Shown: one piece after another, positions 1 through 10,449 of the stretch | Position numbering within the stretch: position 1 is the first letter of the stretch | Layout of the letters: every line of letters begins with the position of its first letter | From: Adiantum capillus-veneris | Taxonomy: Eukaryota; Streptophyta; Polypodiopsida; Polypodiales; Pteridaceae | Assembly: GCA_014529385.2 (NCBI GenBank) | Contig: CM043952.1 | Location: 155,161,057-155,225,056, forward strand | Length of the DNA stretch: 64,000 nt | Reading direction: 5' to 3' | Notes under the pieces: model-generated | Told to the model about the DNA's origin: nothing | What the model saw: the letters and a program-made list of their open reading frames with translations, nothing else | Databases searched by the model: none | Translations under genes and position numbers: made by a program

Positions 1-800
1 TGGAAAGGAGGAACAGAACGTTGGCCAGAAGGAAAGCCGTTGACGAGAATATTCATAGCCATATCTTGTTGCGAGAAGACGTATAAGATAAGATCGCAGA
101 ATCTGCACACCATATATGGTGAAGGCCGCAATTGAGAATGAGAGAGATATGAGTACTGCGTTCTGTCAACGATAAACGTAAGAAGGATGCTCAAGGAACG
201 TTCAAAGATGTGAGAGACGTCACCCAAAAAAGATAGGGTAAAGGAGACGTTAATAATAAACGAGTCCTCAAAATAGAGTGGCGTGAGACGCAAGATTGAC
301 AACCACAATACGAATAGAAAAAAGCTAAATCTTCTCGAAAAAGTTAACGCCAAATTAAGAAAAATGATCGCGGACGCTTCACGAAGAAGTAGGACGAAGA
401 AAGCTGCATCAAGCTCTATTGTAGTAAAAACAACATAACTTTCTGCTAAGAACTCCGATTGACGCAAACCTAGAACTCAAATCGAAGAGCTCGAGGAGAC
501 GAACAAGTTTAGGATGAAAAGTGCCATTGCGCTTTTCTCGTTTCTCCAAATTTTGAGCAAAACAGCAAGAAAAATTGAGATGAAGTTCAGGGTGTCATTA
601 ACAAGAAAACGTAATCAACGATTAGATTGATTATAAATAAACGCCACATAAAACACTAATCATATTCTTCTTAACACAAAACAACCACAGTTAACAAGAA
701 TCAACGCTCAAAAATAAAATTTGTAACAATTTTGAATCTTACATGCGAATCGCATACACATACTGTTGTCACCATGAATTGAATCGGCGCGTGATCGTTA
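1..800. other. No recognisable gene; probable leader of an LTR element
   Basis: Nothing in this stretch reads as a known protein in any frame. It lies on the internal side of the primer binding site at 801-814, so on the minus strand it would be the leader and start of the internal region of a retroelement. A short minus-strand ORF begins just after the primer site, but it has no recognisable domain. Confidence 0.4.
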
Positions 801-957
801 CCGCTCTGATACCATGTTGAGATGTAGAGAGAAAGAGAGAGAGACGAGACAAGAGACACACCATATACGCTCCCAAAGACTGATTCATATTGAGGACAAG
901 ATACAAATATATAGGTGAGACCAAGTTCAGTAGAGTGAGCCATATATAGCTCCAACA
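801..957 (-). mobile_element. LTR end with initiator-Met tRNA primer binding site (fragment)
   Basis: Read on the minus strand, the LTR ends in TCAACA at 820-815 and is followed directly by TGGTATCAGAGCGG (814-801), the classic plant primer binding site complementary to initiator-Met tRNA. The LTR is cut at about 957, where unrelated gag sequence starts, so only about 140 bp of it remain. This primer site is common in Ty1/copia elements but also used by Ty3/gypsy, so the superfamily is not settled. Confidence 0.7.
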
Positions 958-1805
958 CGGAGAAGACGGTCACGGTATGTACTACTGTCCCAAACCACGA
1001 CAAAACTATAATAGAGGAGGTAGGAGGAACCAATTGTCACCCCCTAGAGAAAGAACAACCCCACCCCGAGCACCACCCCCACCAACACAAATTCTATGTC
1101 CACCCTAGACACCACTACAAGCATCCATCCCACCTCTTCCACCAGCCCCACCACCTGATCGCCCTGTAAACATCATAAGGCTAGAAGAGAAAGGAAAAGC
1201 CGTAGGAGTGGATCCACCTAGAGCAAAGGAGAGGGACAAGGGTAAGGAGAAGGTAACCTTTTTAGAACCACTTGAAGCCATGACTGTGAAAAGAGCTAGG
1301 AGGGAGAAAGCTACACAATTAGATGATGAGAGAAGCATGAAAGGAGAAACTAGCAAGAGGCCATCCAGGCCACGACGGAAATTGGGCATCACCGACTTTC
1401 AGCTAGGGGAAAGTTCTAAGGCCTATGATCTAACATTGGATGTGGCAGAGCAAGGACCGAAGAATACATGGCCACAACTGCTACATCTTGCACCAAAAGT
1501 AAGGCGACAATGGTCTAAAATGGTAAGTACAAGACGCTCCAAAACAAAGGTAGCCGGAGCAATTTCGGGATGCAACATGGATGACATCCTTCCAATTGTC
1601 GACGTAAACATAAAAGGAAAGAGGGTTGGAAACACCTAGATTGATGGAGGTGCACAAATCTGTGTAATGAGCGAAGCTATGATGCTTCGATTAGGGCTCG
1701 AGGTTGACAGGCCTTCTCCATGCAAGGCAAAGATGGCAAACAACGCAAAAGTAAAGTGTGTGGGTGTGGTAAGTGCCGTGAAAATCAAAGCTTTCAACAT
1801 TGAGG
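958..1805 (+). pseudogene. Ty3/gypsy gag zinc knuckle plus aspartic protease, fragment
   Basis: The first 150 bases encode the second half of a CCHC zinc knuckle (EDGHGMYYC) and a proline-rich tail almost identical in DNA to 33,780-33,935 on the opposite strand, so this is a close relative of the gag-only element at 30.7-37.1 kb. A stop interrupts at about 1,108. From 1,208 a linker leads into a retropepsin: the active-site region IDGGAQICVMSE follows an in-frame TAG at 1,637-1,639. The Asp is kept. The protein is lost at about 1,805 where LTR sequence abruptly begins, so protease C-terminus, RT and integrase are all missing. Confidence 0.75.
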
Positions 1806-1993
1806 CATCATTACTCCCAAGCATCCATCTCTCTTGGATGAAAACTTTGTTATGGTGGTGTGTTGTTTGCGTCCTAGCCGCTGAAGCTAGGTGGTGCCCC
1901 CTGTTTGCTTTACCATGACAGGCTCGAGGCGCGCCATTTGGTCCCCGGTGTTTTAGAGGCTGTCGGGGTTCAGGGTTCGCTTTGCTCCCGTCA
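1806..1993 (+). mobile_element. 3'-terminal LTR fragment of the gag-only gypsy family
   Basis: This 188 bp is the reverse complement of the first part of the LTRs at 30,687 and 35,543, ending in GCTCCCGTCA exactly like them. It is fused directly to protease sequence, so the polypurine tract and most of the LTR were deleted. Confidence 0.85.
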
Positions 1994-2860
1994 AAGATAC
2001 CCCCACTTCTCACCAAGGATGGCTTCCAATGTATCGTATTGTAGATCTTTGCAAACATACATAGTATTTGTATGATGGAAAGGCAAAGATCCAAAGATGC
2101 TAGCGAAGACATGAGCAGGACAACACCATCCAAGGCCAACGAAACGCGAGGCTTTTCCAAATTTTAATGATGCTCTCACATCAGCTACAATCTTGGCTTT
2201 CGAAGACATTACAGTGAATGCATCTGTCTTTGGCCACTCCATGCTATGCAAGGTTGTAGCCTCCAAAGGTTGTAGCTCTCCGTAGCCTTCCTCATCTGTA
2301 GGTACAATGTACTTGTGGGTGTAGAAGAACACCCTTTGTCGTGCAAGGTTTGATGAAGTTGTGTTGGAGAAGAGCATATCCCCAAGACTTGCATGCATGG
2401 CCGTAAATGTGCCTGAAAGGCACGAGAGTGGTTGCTCCTCCACAAGGCTAGAAGGGAAAACATCTACATAGAAACAAAACAGTCCGTGAGATGTAAAATG
2501 TCCATTTTCTTGTTACCACCAAAACCATTGAAGTGCAAGGGACATAAAATTACAAGGAAAATCCCTTGGATTGGTGATCCCTTGTAGGCGCATGTGTCCA
2601 AACATGAAAACATGTTGAACGATAGCCACCGTACCCTTGTCTCTTACTTGCTTGAATCCTATTAGTCTTCCCTTCCAATGGAGATCAACGTTTGTTCTTT
2701 CACGAACACGATGGGGACCGATTGCGGAAGGTTGCATGTAGACCCACGCACCTTCTTGAAAAACCTGAGGTTCCCATTGCTGCTCCTCATTCTTCGAGTT
2801 GTGGAGAACCATACTTTGAATGATGGGTTTGGGGCATCTATTTTGACCATTTTTTTCCAT
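1991..2860 (-). pseudogene. Unrecognised ORF, about 290 codons, one internal stop
   Basis: Two minus-strand ORFs (2,860-2,513 and 2,512-1,991) are in the same frame and separated by a single TAA at 2,515-2,513. Codons on both sides read through without other stops, so this looks like one protein-coding unit. A 53-nt stretch around the stop begins GTAACAAG and ends in a pyrimidine-rich run plus TATGTAG, which resembles an intron but is shorter than normal plant introns. The product is Trp- and His-rich with no motif I recognise. It adjoins the LTR fragment ending at 1,993. It may be a captured host gene piece or an accessory transposon ORF. Confidence 0.4.
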
Positions 2861-2870
2861 GGATGCTTAA

Positions 2871-3065
2871 GTGGGAGCTTGAAATTGCAATGGAGAGCTT
2901 GGGGAAGGAGGAGGGAGACAAAGTTTAGAGAGAGAGTGGGAGCTTACAGTTACAATGGAGAGCTTGAGGAAGGAGGAGGGAGACAGAGTCTAGAGAGAGA
3001 GTGGGAGCTTAACGTTGCAATGGAGAGCTTGAAGAAGGAGGAAGGTGTAAGAGTTTAGGGAGAGA
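2871..3065 (+). repeat. 65-bp tandem repeat, three copies
   Basis: The unit beginning GTGGGAGCTT recurs at 2,871, 2,936 and 3,001, with a degenerate fourth start at 3,066. Each unit contains TGCAATGGAGAGCTT or a close variant and a purine-rich half. Confidence 0.85.
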
Positions 3066-3551
3066 GTGAGAGCTTTGTGTTATGGAAAGGGGCTATGGAG
3101 GAAGGGAGTCTTGGAAAAAAGGTTCTAGAGTGAGAAAATGACTTTTTGATCATAGGGTAGGTTTGGGGGGAGTTTTGGATGGAATATTTTGAATTTTTTA
3201 ATTTTTTTTTGAAATTTTAGGGTTTTTGCAAAAACTTATATGTGGACCCACCACTCCCTTCCTCCCTTTTTCCCCCTCCCTCTTTTACCCATCCACCTCC
3301 CTCTAGGATACAAAGCAATAAATGAGTGGACAACCCTATTATTCTCTCTACTTTCTTAGGTTCTAGACTTATATACATTGCTCTCTTCGGATTTGTTGGA
3401 GCCTAATTAACCTTAATCCTGTATGGCCCAAGGAGAGTCCACATTTTTCCTAATGTTCTTTTCTATGCTCCATCAAAGGAAAGAGAATGAGCTCTTTCTA
3501 GGTTGGGAATTTCTACCATTGGTGTCATGTCTTTACCTTCTGTGTTGACCT
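3066..3551. other. Gene-poor spacer, possible start of a second RNase H
   Basis: No sustained ORF. On the minus strand, just downstream of the RNase H ORF ending at 3,552, one frame continues through EIPNLERAHSLSFDGA before a stop. This resembles the FDGA opening of the extra archaeal-type RNase H found in the Tat lineage of plant Ty3/gypsy elements, but too little remains to be sure. The rest is low-complexity. Confidence 0.3.
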
Positions 3552-4957
3552 TTAGCTTCTTATCATAGGACAATGAGTAAGAATACCTGCTAGACTAGCC
3601 CTGGTGGAGTTCTCTACTTGCATGGTGTAATCAAACTCTTGTAATCTAACAAGCCACTTAGAGATTCTAGATGAGACATCCATGTGTTGCATCACATACA
3701 AAAAGACCTCTTCCATTGTCAGAATTACAAAGGGTCTAGGCAATAGATAAGAGTGAAACTTTGTAGTGGAAAACATCAATGCAAGCACCATATGCTCTAC
3801 AGCAGTGAATCCTTTTTCTGATGGGGTCATGACGCGACTAGATAAGTAGATAGGACGCATGAAAGAGGTTTTGGGGCCCTTCTACATTAGTATGCTCCAA
3901 GTGTATCACTTCCTACATTGGGGTTAACATAAAATGGCTCGTCCCATCTAGGGGTGCAATGTTGGAGAGTGTAGCCACGATCTGTCTCACTTCGGTAAAT
4001 CGTTGCTCATTTTCTTTACTCCATAAGAAGACATCTTTATGGGTGACTTGTTGTAGAGAGAGAACCACCTGAGAGAGCAAGTGAATGAACCTGCTCAAAT
4101 ACCTTACCTTCTGAAGGAAAGAGACCAATTTATTAACTGTTGCGGGTCATGACAGAGATACTAATGCTTGAATATTGCTAGGGTCAACCTCAATTCCTTT
4201 TGTTGAAATTACATGTCCGAGAAGAGTGACCTTGCTATCACCAATGTGGCACTTATCTACACTAAACTAACCACCGAGGGTTTGCAACCTAGCCAGGCCA
4301 TCATAGACCTTCCTCAAATGGAGGGAGCAAGAACTGTAGATGCAAAAATCATCTATTAAAACTCGTATTGACTTACCGAAATATGGCTAGAAGGCAAAGG
4401 TTACATAGCGCTAGAATGTGGCTGGAGCATTGGTGAGGCCAAAAGGCATCATCCTGTAAGCAAAACATCCCCATGGTGTTATGAAAGTTGTCTTTTTCCG
4501 GTCTTCTTCTGCAATGCTAATCTAAAATAAGCCTGACTAGCCATCACATATTGTGTAGCGCTCATGACCTGCTACCTTGTTGAGAATCTCGTTTGGAATG
4601 TAAGGGAAAATGATCTCTCTTTGTTGCTGCGTTGAGAGGTTTGTAGTCTACACAAACCCTCCACTTATCGTTCTTCTTTTGTGTGACTACCACTAGAGAG
4701 ACCCACTCTGAGTCTTCGACGGGGTAAATGAAACCTGCCTGTAGCAAATTCCTTACCTCTTTGAGCAATGCCTCTTGTTCAATTACCCCAAGCCTTCTGA
4801 GATTTTGCACTACAGGCTTACTTCCTTCCTTGAGTCTTATGCGGTGTTGTACCATTGTGATGCCTGTGATATTGTCAGAACCATCAATGAACAGTGTGGT
4901 GAAGTTACTTATTAGCATAGAGATGTATTCTTCTCTCTCTTCACTAGTTAAACTCAT
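3552..4957 (-). pseudogene. Ty3/gypsy reverse transcriptase and RNase H, decayed
   Basis: Read on the minus strand, 4,957-4,562 holds the RT N-terminus (QNLRRLGVIEQEALLKEV, then VTQKKNDKWRVCVDYKPLNA). 4,128-3,913 holds the thumb/RNase H junction with FLWSKENEQRFTEV, and 3,860-3,552 the RNase H C-terminal half (EEVFLYVMQHMDVSSRISKW). The RT palm between these ORFs is broken by several frameshifts and stops. It follows the protease of the same element on the minus strand. No integrase follows it, so the 3' half of pol is absent. Non-functional. Confidence 0.85.
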
Positions 4958-5774
4958 TGGAGATCATCTGATGTAACTTACTTGCATCCACCAAGGGTTG
5001 CGTACGTGATGGTCCCTCTTGGTTCTCCGGTGGTATTTTAGATTGTTTCAATTTTTTTGGGTCTTTGAGGATGACGCCCATCACTTCGATGCTAGTGTCT
5101 CTCTCTTCAGTTGTTGTCATCTCTTCTCCTGAGGTGGTCAAAGAGTCACTGGTGAACTCATCTTTTGATGCCTCCAAGATCATGCTGCATTGCTTCCCAG
5201 TATTCATGTCGTAAAATATGGAATTCCCCTTAGCATCCTTCATCTGGATCATTCTATTACTCTAGTCCTGCTTAGCCTCCATAGCCATGAGCCATGGTCT
5301 TCCAAGAATGATAGGGTAGCCCTCCTCTTTGTGCAGCATGATAAAAATGTCTACCTCTACTTCTGTGTTGATTGCCTTCACTTTGACTGCATTCACAATG
5401 CCTACGCACTTCACTTTGATGTTATTTTTCATTTTAGCTTGGTAGGGTGGCGGCCTACTTACCTCTAGGCCTAGATGGTGCATCATTTTCTCACTCATGA
5501 TGCATATCTGTGCACCACCATGTATGTAGACATTTGAGATACGTTGCCTCTTGAAGTGGGCATCCATGATAGGTAGGATGTCATCAAGATTCCTCCCAAA
5601 TATAGCCCCAGCTATCCTTGGTCTTGATTTTCTTGTACTTACCATCTTTGTCCATTGTCTCCTCATCCTTGGTGCAAGATGGAGTAATTTGGGCCAGGTT
5701 ATCTTTGGACCCTCCATCAATACATCCTGAACTAGGTCATATGGTTTAGCATACTCACCTAATGAAAAATCCAC
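4944..5774 (-). pseudogene. Ty3/gypsy aspartic protease with Asp-to-His at the active site
   Basis: The 170-aa ORF at 5,774-5,262 is collinear with the plus-strand protease fragment at 1,380-1,800 (matching segments such as KTWPKLLHLAP and MVSTRKSR-type runs). The catalytic motif reads YIHGGAQICIMSE where the relative has IDGGAQ, so the active-site Asp is replaced by His. The C-terminal half has the retropepsin signature IILGRPWL. The downstream ORF 5,252-4,944 is an acidic linker to RT. A dead member of a gag-protease-RT polyprotein. Confidence 0.8.
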
Positions 5775-5924
5775 AATGACGATCTTTCATTGAGGCTTAG
5801 ATGCCTACTTGCTAGACTCTCCTTTTCCTTTCATCTTCTTCTCCCTTTAAGAGGCTTCTTCCTACCTGGCACGCTTCACCCCCATGGCACCCACTTCTTC
5901 TACTTTTCCTTTTCCTTTGTTCTT

Positions 5925-6972
5925 CTATTTGACCAACTCTTCTACCTTAGCCTTCCCTTTAGCTTCAAGGCTGATGACACTTACAACTTGGTTTCTAGCA
6001 AGTGGTGGAGGTAGCGGTGGAATGAGAGGTTGTGGTGGTGGTGGTGGTTGTATGGGTGGTCGAAGGATTTGGACTGGTGGAATCAGCTCTAGTTGCCTGG
6101 GTGGTGGTTGTCTTGCCCTTGGTGGAGAGATTTGATTCTGCCTTCCTCCTCTATTGAATTTATGCCTTCTCGGATGTGGGCAGTAGTACATGCCATGGCC
6201 ATCCTCCCGACAATTGTAGCAGTGGTATTCTTGGTTTTTCCTTTGTTGTCCTCTCCCTTGATCTTGATTGCCGTTTTGTGCATGCCCTTGTTGCACCAAA
6301 TTCACAGATAGACTTTCAAGTTGAGTAATGATGTGACTCAACAGGTCTTGTTGGTCTTTGGATGCCTCTTGTGGTTGAGTTCATTGAGCGGCTGTTGCAG
6401 TCTCCAATGGGGTTAGTCAGACTGAGGTCGATTCCTCTGACTTGTTGCCTCTTGCTTGCATCCGTAGCTTCTTGTATTTAAGGCGAGCTACTTCCACTGC
6501 CAACTCATAGGTTGTAGGGAATCTCCCCTTCACCTTCTCTTTAAGCGACAACCACATGCCAGAAATGAAACGGTTCTTCTTCAGGAAACTAGGTGCTCCT
6601 TCACCTTCGTCCAGTGAGGCAACCCATCACTCCCACAAATCCACAAACTTGGATTCGTAAGTGGCATGCTCTAGTAGACTTCCCTGCTTTAATTCTGTCA
6701 GTAGGCTGCCATAACATTTCTGAGGTTGTGCCTCCACCAAACCTCTTCACAAAGGCAGCACGTAGTAGGTCCCATGCATTCTTGGAAGCTTGGGGCAAAG
6801 AATTGTACCAAGACTTGGCCTCTACTTTCATCAGTAGAGGAAAGATTTGTAGCCGCAAGGCATCGTCATTGTTGTGGAAACCACACAAGCGATGTCAAAG
6901 TCATCCAGAAAATCAATGGTGATGTCTTCTCCCTTTTTGCGAGTAAATGTGGGAAAAGAGACCCTTGCTATG
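5925..6972 (-). pseudogene. Ty3/gypsy gag with CCHC zinc knuckle
   Basis: Minus-strand frames from about 6,972 encode the retrotransposon gag capsid region (LMKVEAKSWYNSLPQASK, then FVKRFGGGTTSEMLW), clearly homologous to the intact gag at 34,684. The capsid half is broken by frameshifts. 6,341-5,925 carries the zinc knuckle CYNCREDGHGMYYC and a proline-rich tail. The expected start codon position reads ATA instead of ATG, so initiation is probably lost. Confidence 0.8.
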
Positions 6973-7737
6973 GTAGTAACTCAATGAGCAGGAAATTACA
7001 AACCTTTTTCTTTTTTTAATAACACAAATGACTTAGTGGCTTATAGCGGCTTTCTTACAGGGTTGGGTGGATAGATCAAAATAGGATAAAAATGAAACAT
7101 TGAAAGAGTGGTGGTAATCCAACACGGGGATGATAATAGGGTTTGGGGAGCTAAGGATCTCTCCTAGTACCGCAGCACCAAACAGATACAAAATCTTCTG
7201 TAGATAGAAGATTTTCCTATCTACATATATATTTACATGCATGTGTTGCATAAACCTAAACGAAAAAGCAGTTGGTCTGTTATCCATGATGCACAGAGTG
7301 TAGAGTACTTACTTACACCCTTACCATGACGGTGTTGACAACTCGGCACACCCAAAGGAGGTCAACACCCTTCATAGGCTCCACCTTCCCTTCCTCGCTC
7401 AACACATATGGAGTGATGGCGATGCGTTTGACAGCACTCATTGATAGAGTGTCGTGGGCAAAACAATGAGAACAACCCTGCAGCCCCCCCTCGCCTAGCT
7501 CTTGATATACGATTAGAGCAAGATATGCGAGATGGAGAGCTTACCTCATGAATGTTTACGAAGGTGTATTCTGGCAGCAGCACCTCAATGAAGGTGGTCA
7601 GTGCTTATTCAATCTCCTCCTCCTTCGTTCTCCAATTGAATAATTCTTGTAGCCATTCGTCCATGATTGAAGACGCGCATCGTTTCAGGCTTGTAAACTA
7701 AACGTTTTCGAGAAGCCCTCCTTAGAGGGGCACCAAA
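6973..7737 (-). other. Leader of the minus-strand gypsy element, primer site and upstream ORF
   Basis: Immediately next to the LTR (7,738) the minus strand reads TTTGGTGCCCC, matching the same position in the 35.5 kb element, so this is the primer binding site; it is not the Met-tRNA type. At 7,664 a short ORF starts MDEWLQELFNWRTKEEE. The 35,469 leader of the gag-only element has the matching start MDEWLAGFANWTTKEEE. The rest of the leader has no further recognisable content. Confidence 0.6.
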
Positions 7738-8520
7738 TGATAGGCACAAAGCGCATGACTGACCCCGACAGCCTCAACACCAGGACCGTGCACATCGAAC
7801 TCATCACGGGAAGTGAACCGAGGGCACCACCTAGCTTTGAGCGGCTAGGACGCGGGCAGTGGTGATTTAAAACAGCACAAATACTGCACACCATAGAGAG
7901 AGAGAGAGAGACGTACGTAGGTGATGAAAACCCCTCGGGATGTGAGGGAAACTTGATTCAAAGCGATATTTACAAAAACCTTAGTTTTGGCGAGATAGCC
8001 ACTGTGGTGATAGAGAGAGGTATAGAGATAGTGACAGATAGAGAGCCTATAGTGCATTCCGTAGAGGAAATTCCCTATACACGAAGATTCTACTCTTGCG
8101 TGTGGAAACCGTTGGAGTCAGGGTGTGAATGGATTCCTTCTCAAGTGCCGACTGTCTTCCTTCTCAAGTGTTGAATATCTTCCTTCTCAAGTGCTAACTC
8201 CCAGTGCCCCTGATAGTAGTGACCTCTCAGTGCGCTTTTATAGGTGCAGACTGCATTAGTTTAGGATAATTTTCTTAGGGTAAGGGCCCTAATCAGGAGA
8301 GACAAATCAAGGAGTTGGGTCCCAGATGGATGACCCTTACTTTGTCTGAGGAGAACTTTAAAATGATATCTCCTAGGTGGGCCGTTGTGACCATCACCTA
8401 GAGAGAGGTGGCAATATGGAATTGGTTTTTTATACAAGATTTTTGGATTGAAAATGGGAAAATAGATTACCCTATGGATGTTTATTGCAAAGAGCATTGT
8501 GGGCAAGATGTGAGTGAGAA
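7738..8520 (-). mobile_element. Diverged LTR of the minus-strand gypsy element
   Basis: It begins TGATAGGCACAAAGCGC beside the primer site and shares with the 30,687 and 35,543 LTRs the block GGGCACCACCTAGCTT and GCGGCTAGGACGC. The rest is diverged. Positions of about 7,974-8,505 recur in reverse orientation at 40,164-40,728 inside the hAT element. The outer boundary is not clear because the sequence runs into microsatellite DNA. Confidence 0.6.
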
Positions 8521-8639
8521 TGGCGGGCTTTGCTAGTGTGTCAGTGTAACGCGTTCGCCAGTTTCGGGGCCTGTCGGGGCATGCCTTCGGCGTCATTCCT
8601 TGAACCGGTGTCGCCATCACGTGATTTTGACATATTTTT

Positions 8640-9428
8640 GTTGTTTTGTTAGGCGTCAATGTTGAGTTTCTTTGTTTATTCTTCTTTTGTGTGCGTATGG
8701 TGTGCGTGTGCTTGTTTGAATGTGTGCATGACTGTTTGTGTGTGCGATTCTATGGTAATTGTGTGTGTGTGTGTATAGGTTAAGGGGGAAAGAGATAACC
8801 TACATAGAATGGGGGTGTGTATGTAAGTGTTTGGGTGTGTGTGTGTGTGTGTAGACCGTATGTCGGTAAGTGTGTGTGTGTGTGGGAACGAGAGAAAAGA
8901 GATATTATTTATATATTTTCTTACTAGCTTGGTCGATTTCTCAGATAACAAGAGAGATAGTCTGAGAGATGGAGAGAGTGAGCGAGAGAGAGGGGGAATG
9001 AGAGGGAGGGAGAGTATGAGAGTGCATGCGTGTGTGTATGGGAAGGTGTTCGTGGGTATAATGATAGAGAAACAAAACTAGTCTATTCTGTGCCATGCAT
9101 AGTGGCTACACGGAGAGCGAAGGAGAGAGTCTGAGAGAGCGTGAGTCATGGAGAGAGAATGAGTGTACATGTGTGTGTGTGTGTCCCGGGGAGGTCACCT
9201 AATAACAATGTAACATATCACGTGAGTTCAACAGAAGGGTATTTAAAGTTCTTGAAACTTACAGAAATATATGTGCAGAAGGGCATTATTTTTTCAAATT
9301 TGAAAAAAATTATAGATTTAAAAAGATTAGGGTACATTATATTCTTAACAAAATTCACAGATAAGGGGTCTTACAAACATGTCTTGAACGCACGTGATAT
9401 GGTTGTTTTACACATAGTGAACCCCCTG

Positions 9429-9467
<39 letters not shown>

Positions 9468-9540
9468 TGTGTGTAAACGGTGTGTGAGAGAGAGAGATTA
9501 TTATATGATGAGCCGGCTGCAGCTACACAGAGAGCGAGGG

Positions 9541-9574
<34 letters not shown>

Positions 9575-9624
9575 GGGGGGGGGGAGGGAGGGACAGGGTG
9601 AGTGTATGTGTGTGTGTGTGTAGG

Positions 9625-9676
<52 letters not shown>

Positions 9677-9758
9677 CCATACTGAGAACAAGAGAGGGAG
9701 AGAGAGAGTGTGTGTTTTTCCATGCTGAGAACAAGAGAGGGAGAAAGTGGGGGGACTG

Positions 9759-9807
<49 letters not shown>

Positions 9808-9863
9808 GCTGAGCCCACTGGGTTGTCGCCAAAACCGAAAAGGAGGGCGAGGGAGATTCAATG

Positions 9864-9961
<98 letters not shown>

Positions 9962-10026
9962 ATGCGCCCACTGGGCTGGTTACACAGAGAGTGAGAGAGA
10001 GGGGGTGAGAGAATGAGAGGGAGTGT

Positions 10027-10124
<98 letters not shown>

Positions 10125-10440
10125 AGCTTGAATAATGGATGAGAGGGAGAGAGAGAGTTGTCCCATGCATGGCGGCCCCCTGTGGGTTGACAAACGATAG
10201 GGAGAGAGAGGGTTTCCGACTGCATGTGATAATGAAGGAGGGAGAGAGGAATAATGGAGGAGGGGGGGGAGAGTGGTTCCAAGGAAGGGGCGGCCCATTC
10301 TGGGTGCATGCATGGGAGGTAAGAGAGTGGTGGGGCGGCAACGGCAAAAAAGAACATTTTTTCTTTTTTTTTAATTGCCAAGCTTCCATTTTTGGGTTTG
10401 GTTCCCACGGTGGCGGCTTGTGAAAGCCGGCCATCAGCAT
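8640..10440. repeat. Microsatellite cluster: GT-rich then long GA tracts
   Basis: GT-rich runs occupy 8,690-9,200 and a pure (GT)n lies near 9,431-9,475. Long (GA)n tracts lie at about 9,629-9,671, 9,762-9,802, 9,867-9,957 and 10,031-10,122. Short unique spacers between them are themselves repeated: TTTTTCCAT(A/G)CTGAGAACAA at 9,672 and 9,714, and variants of CCCACTGGG near 9,820 and 9,968. Long ORFs here (LSLSLS or ERERER) are artefacts of the repeat. Confidence 0.9.
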
Positions 10441-10449
10441 CCATCTAGC

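Noticed and set aside
8676-8951. His/Thr-rich minus-strand ORF (91 aa)
   Set aside because: Encoded by a GT-rich microsatellite region; low complexity only.
9371-10444. Long ORFs rich in LSLSLS, ERERER or HTHTHT
   Set aside because: They are translations of GA and GT microsatellites in frames that lack stops; no gene evidence.
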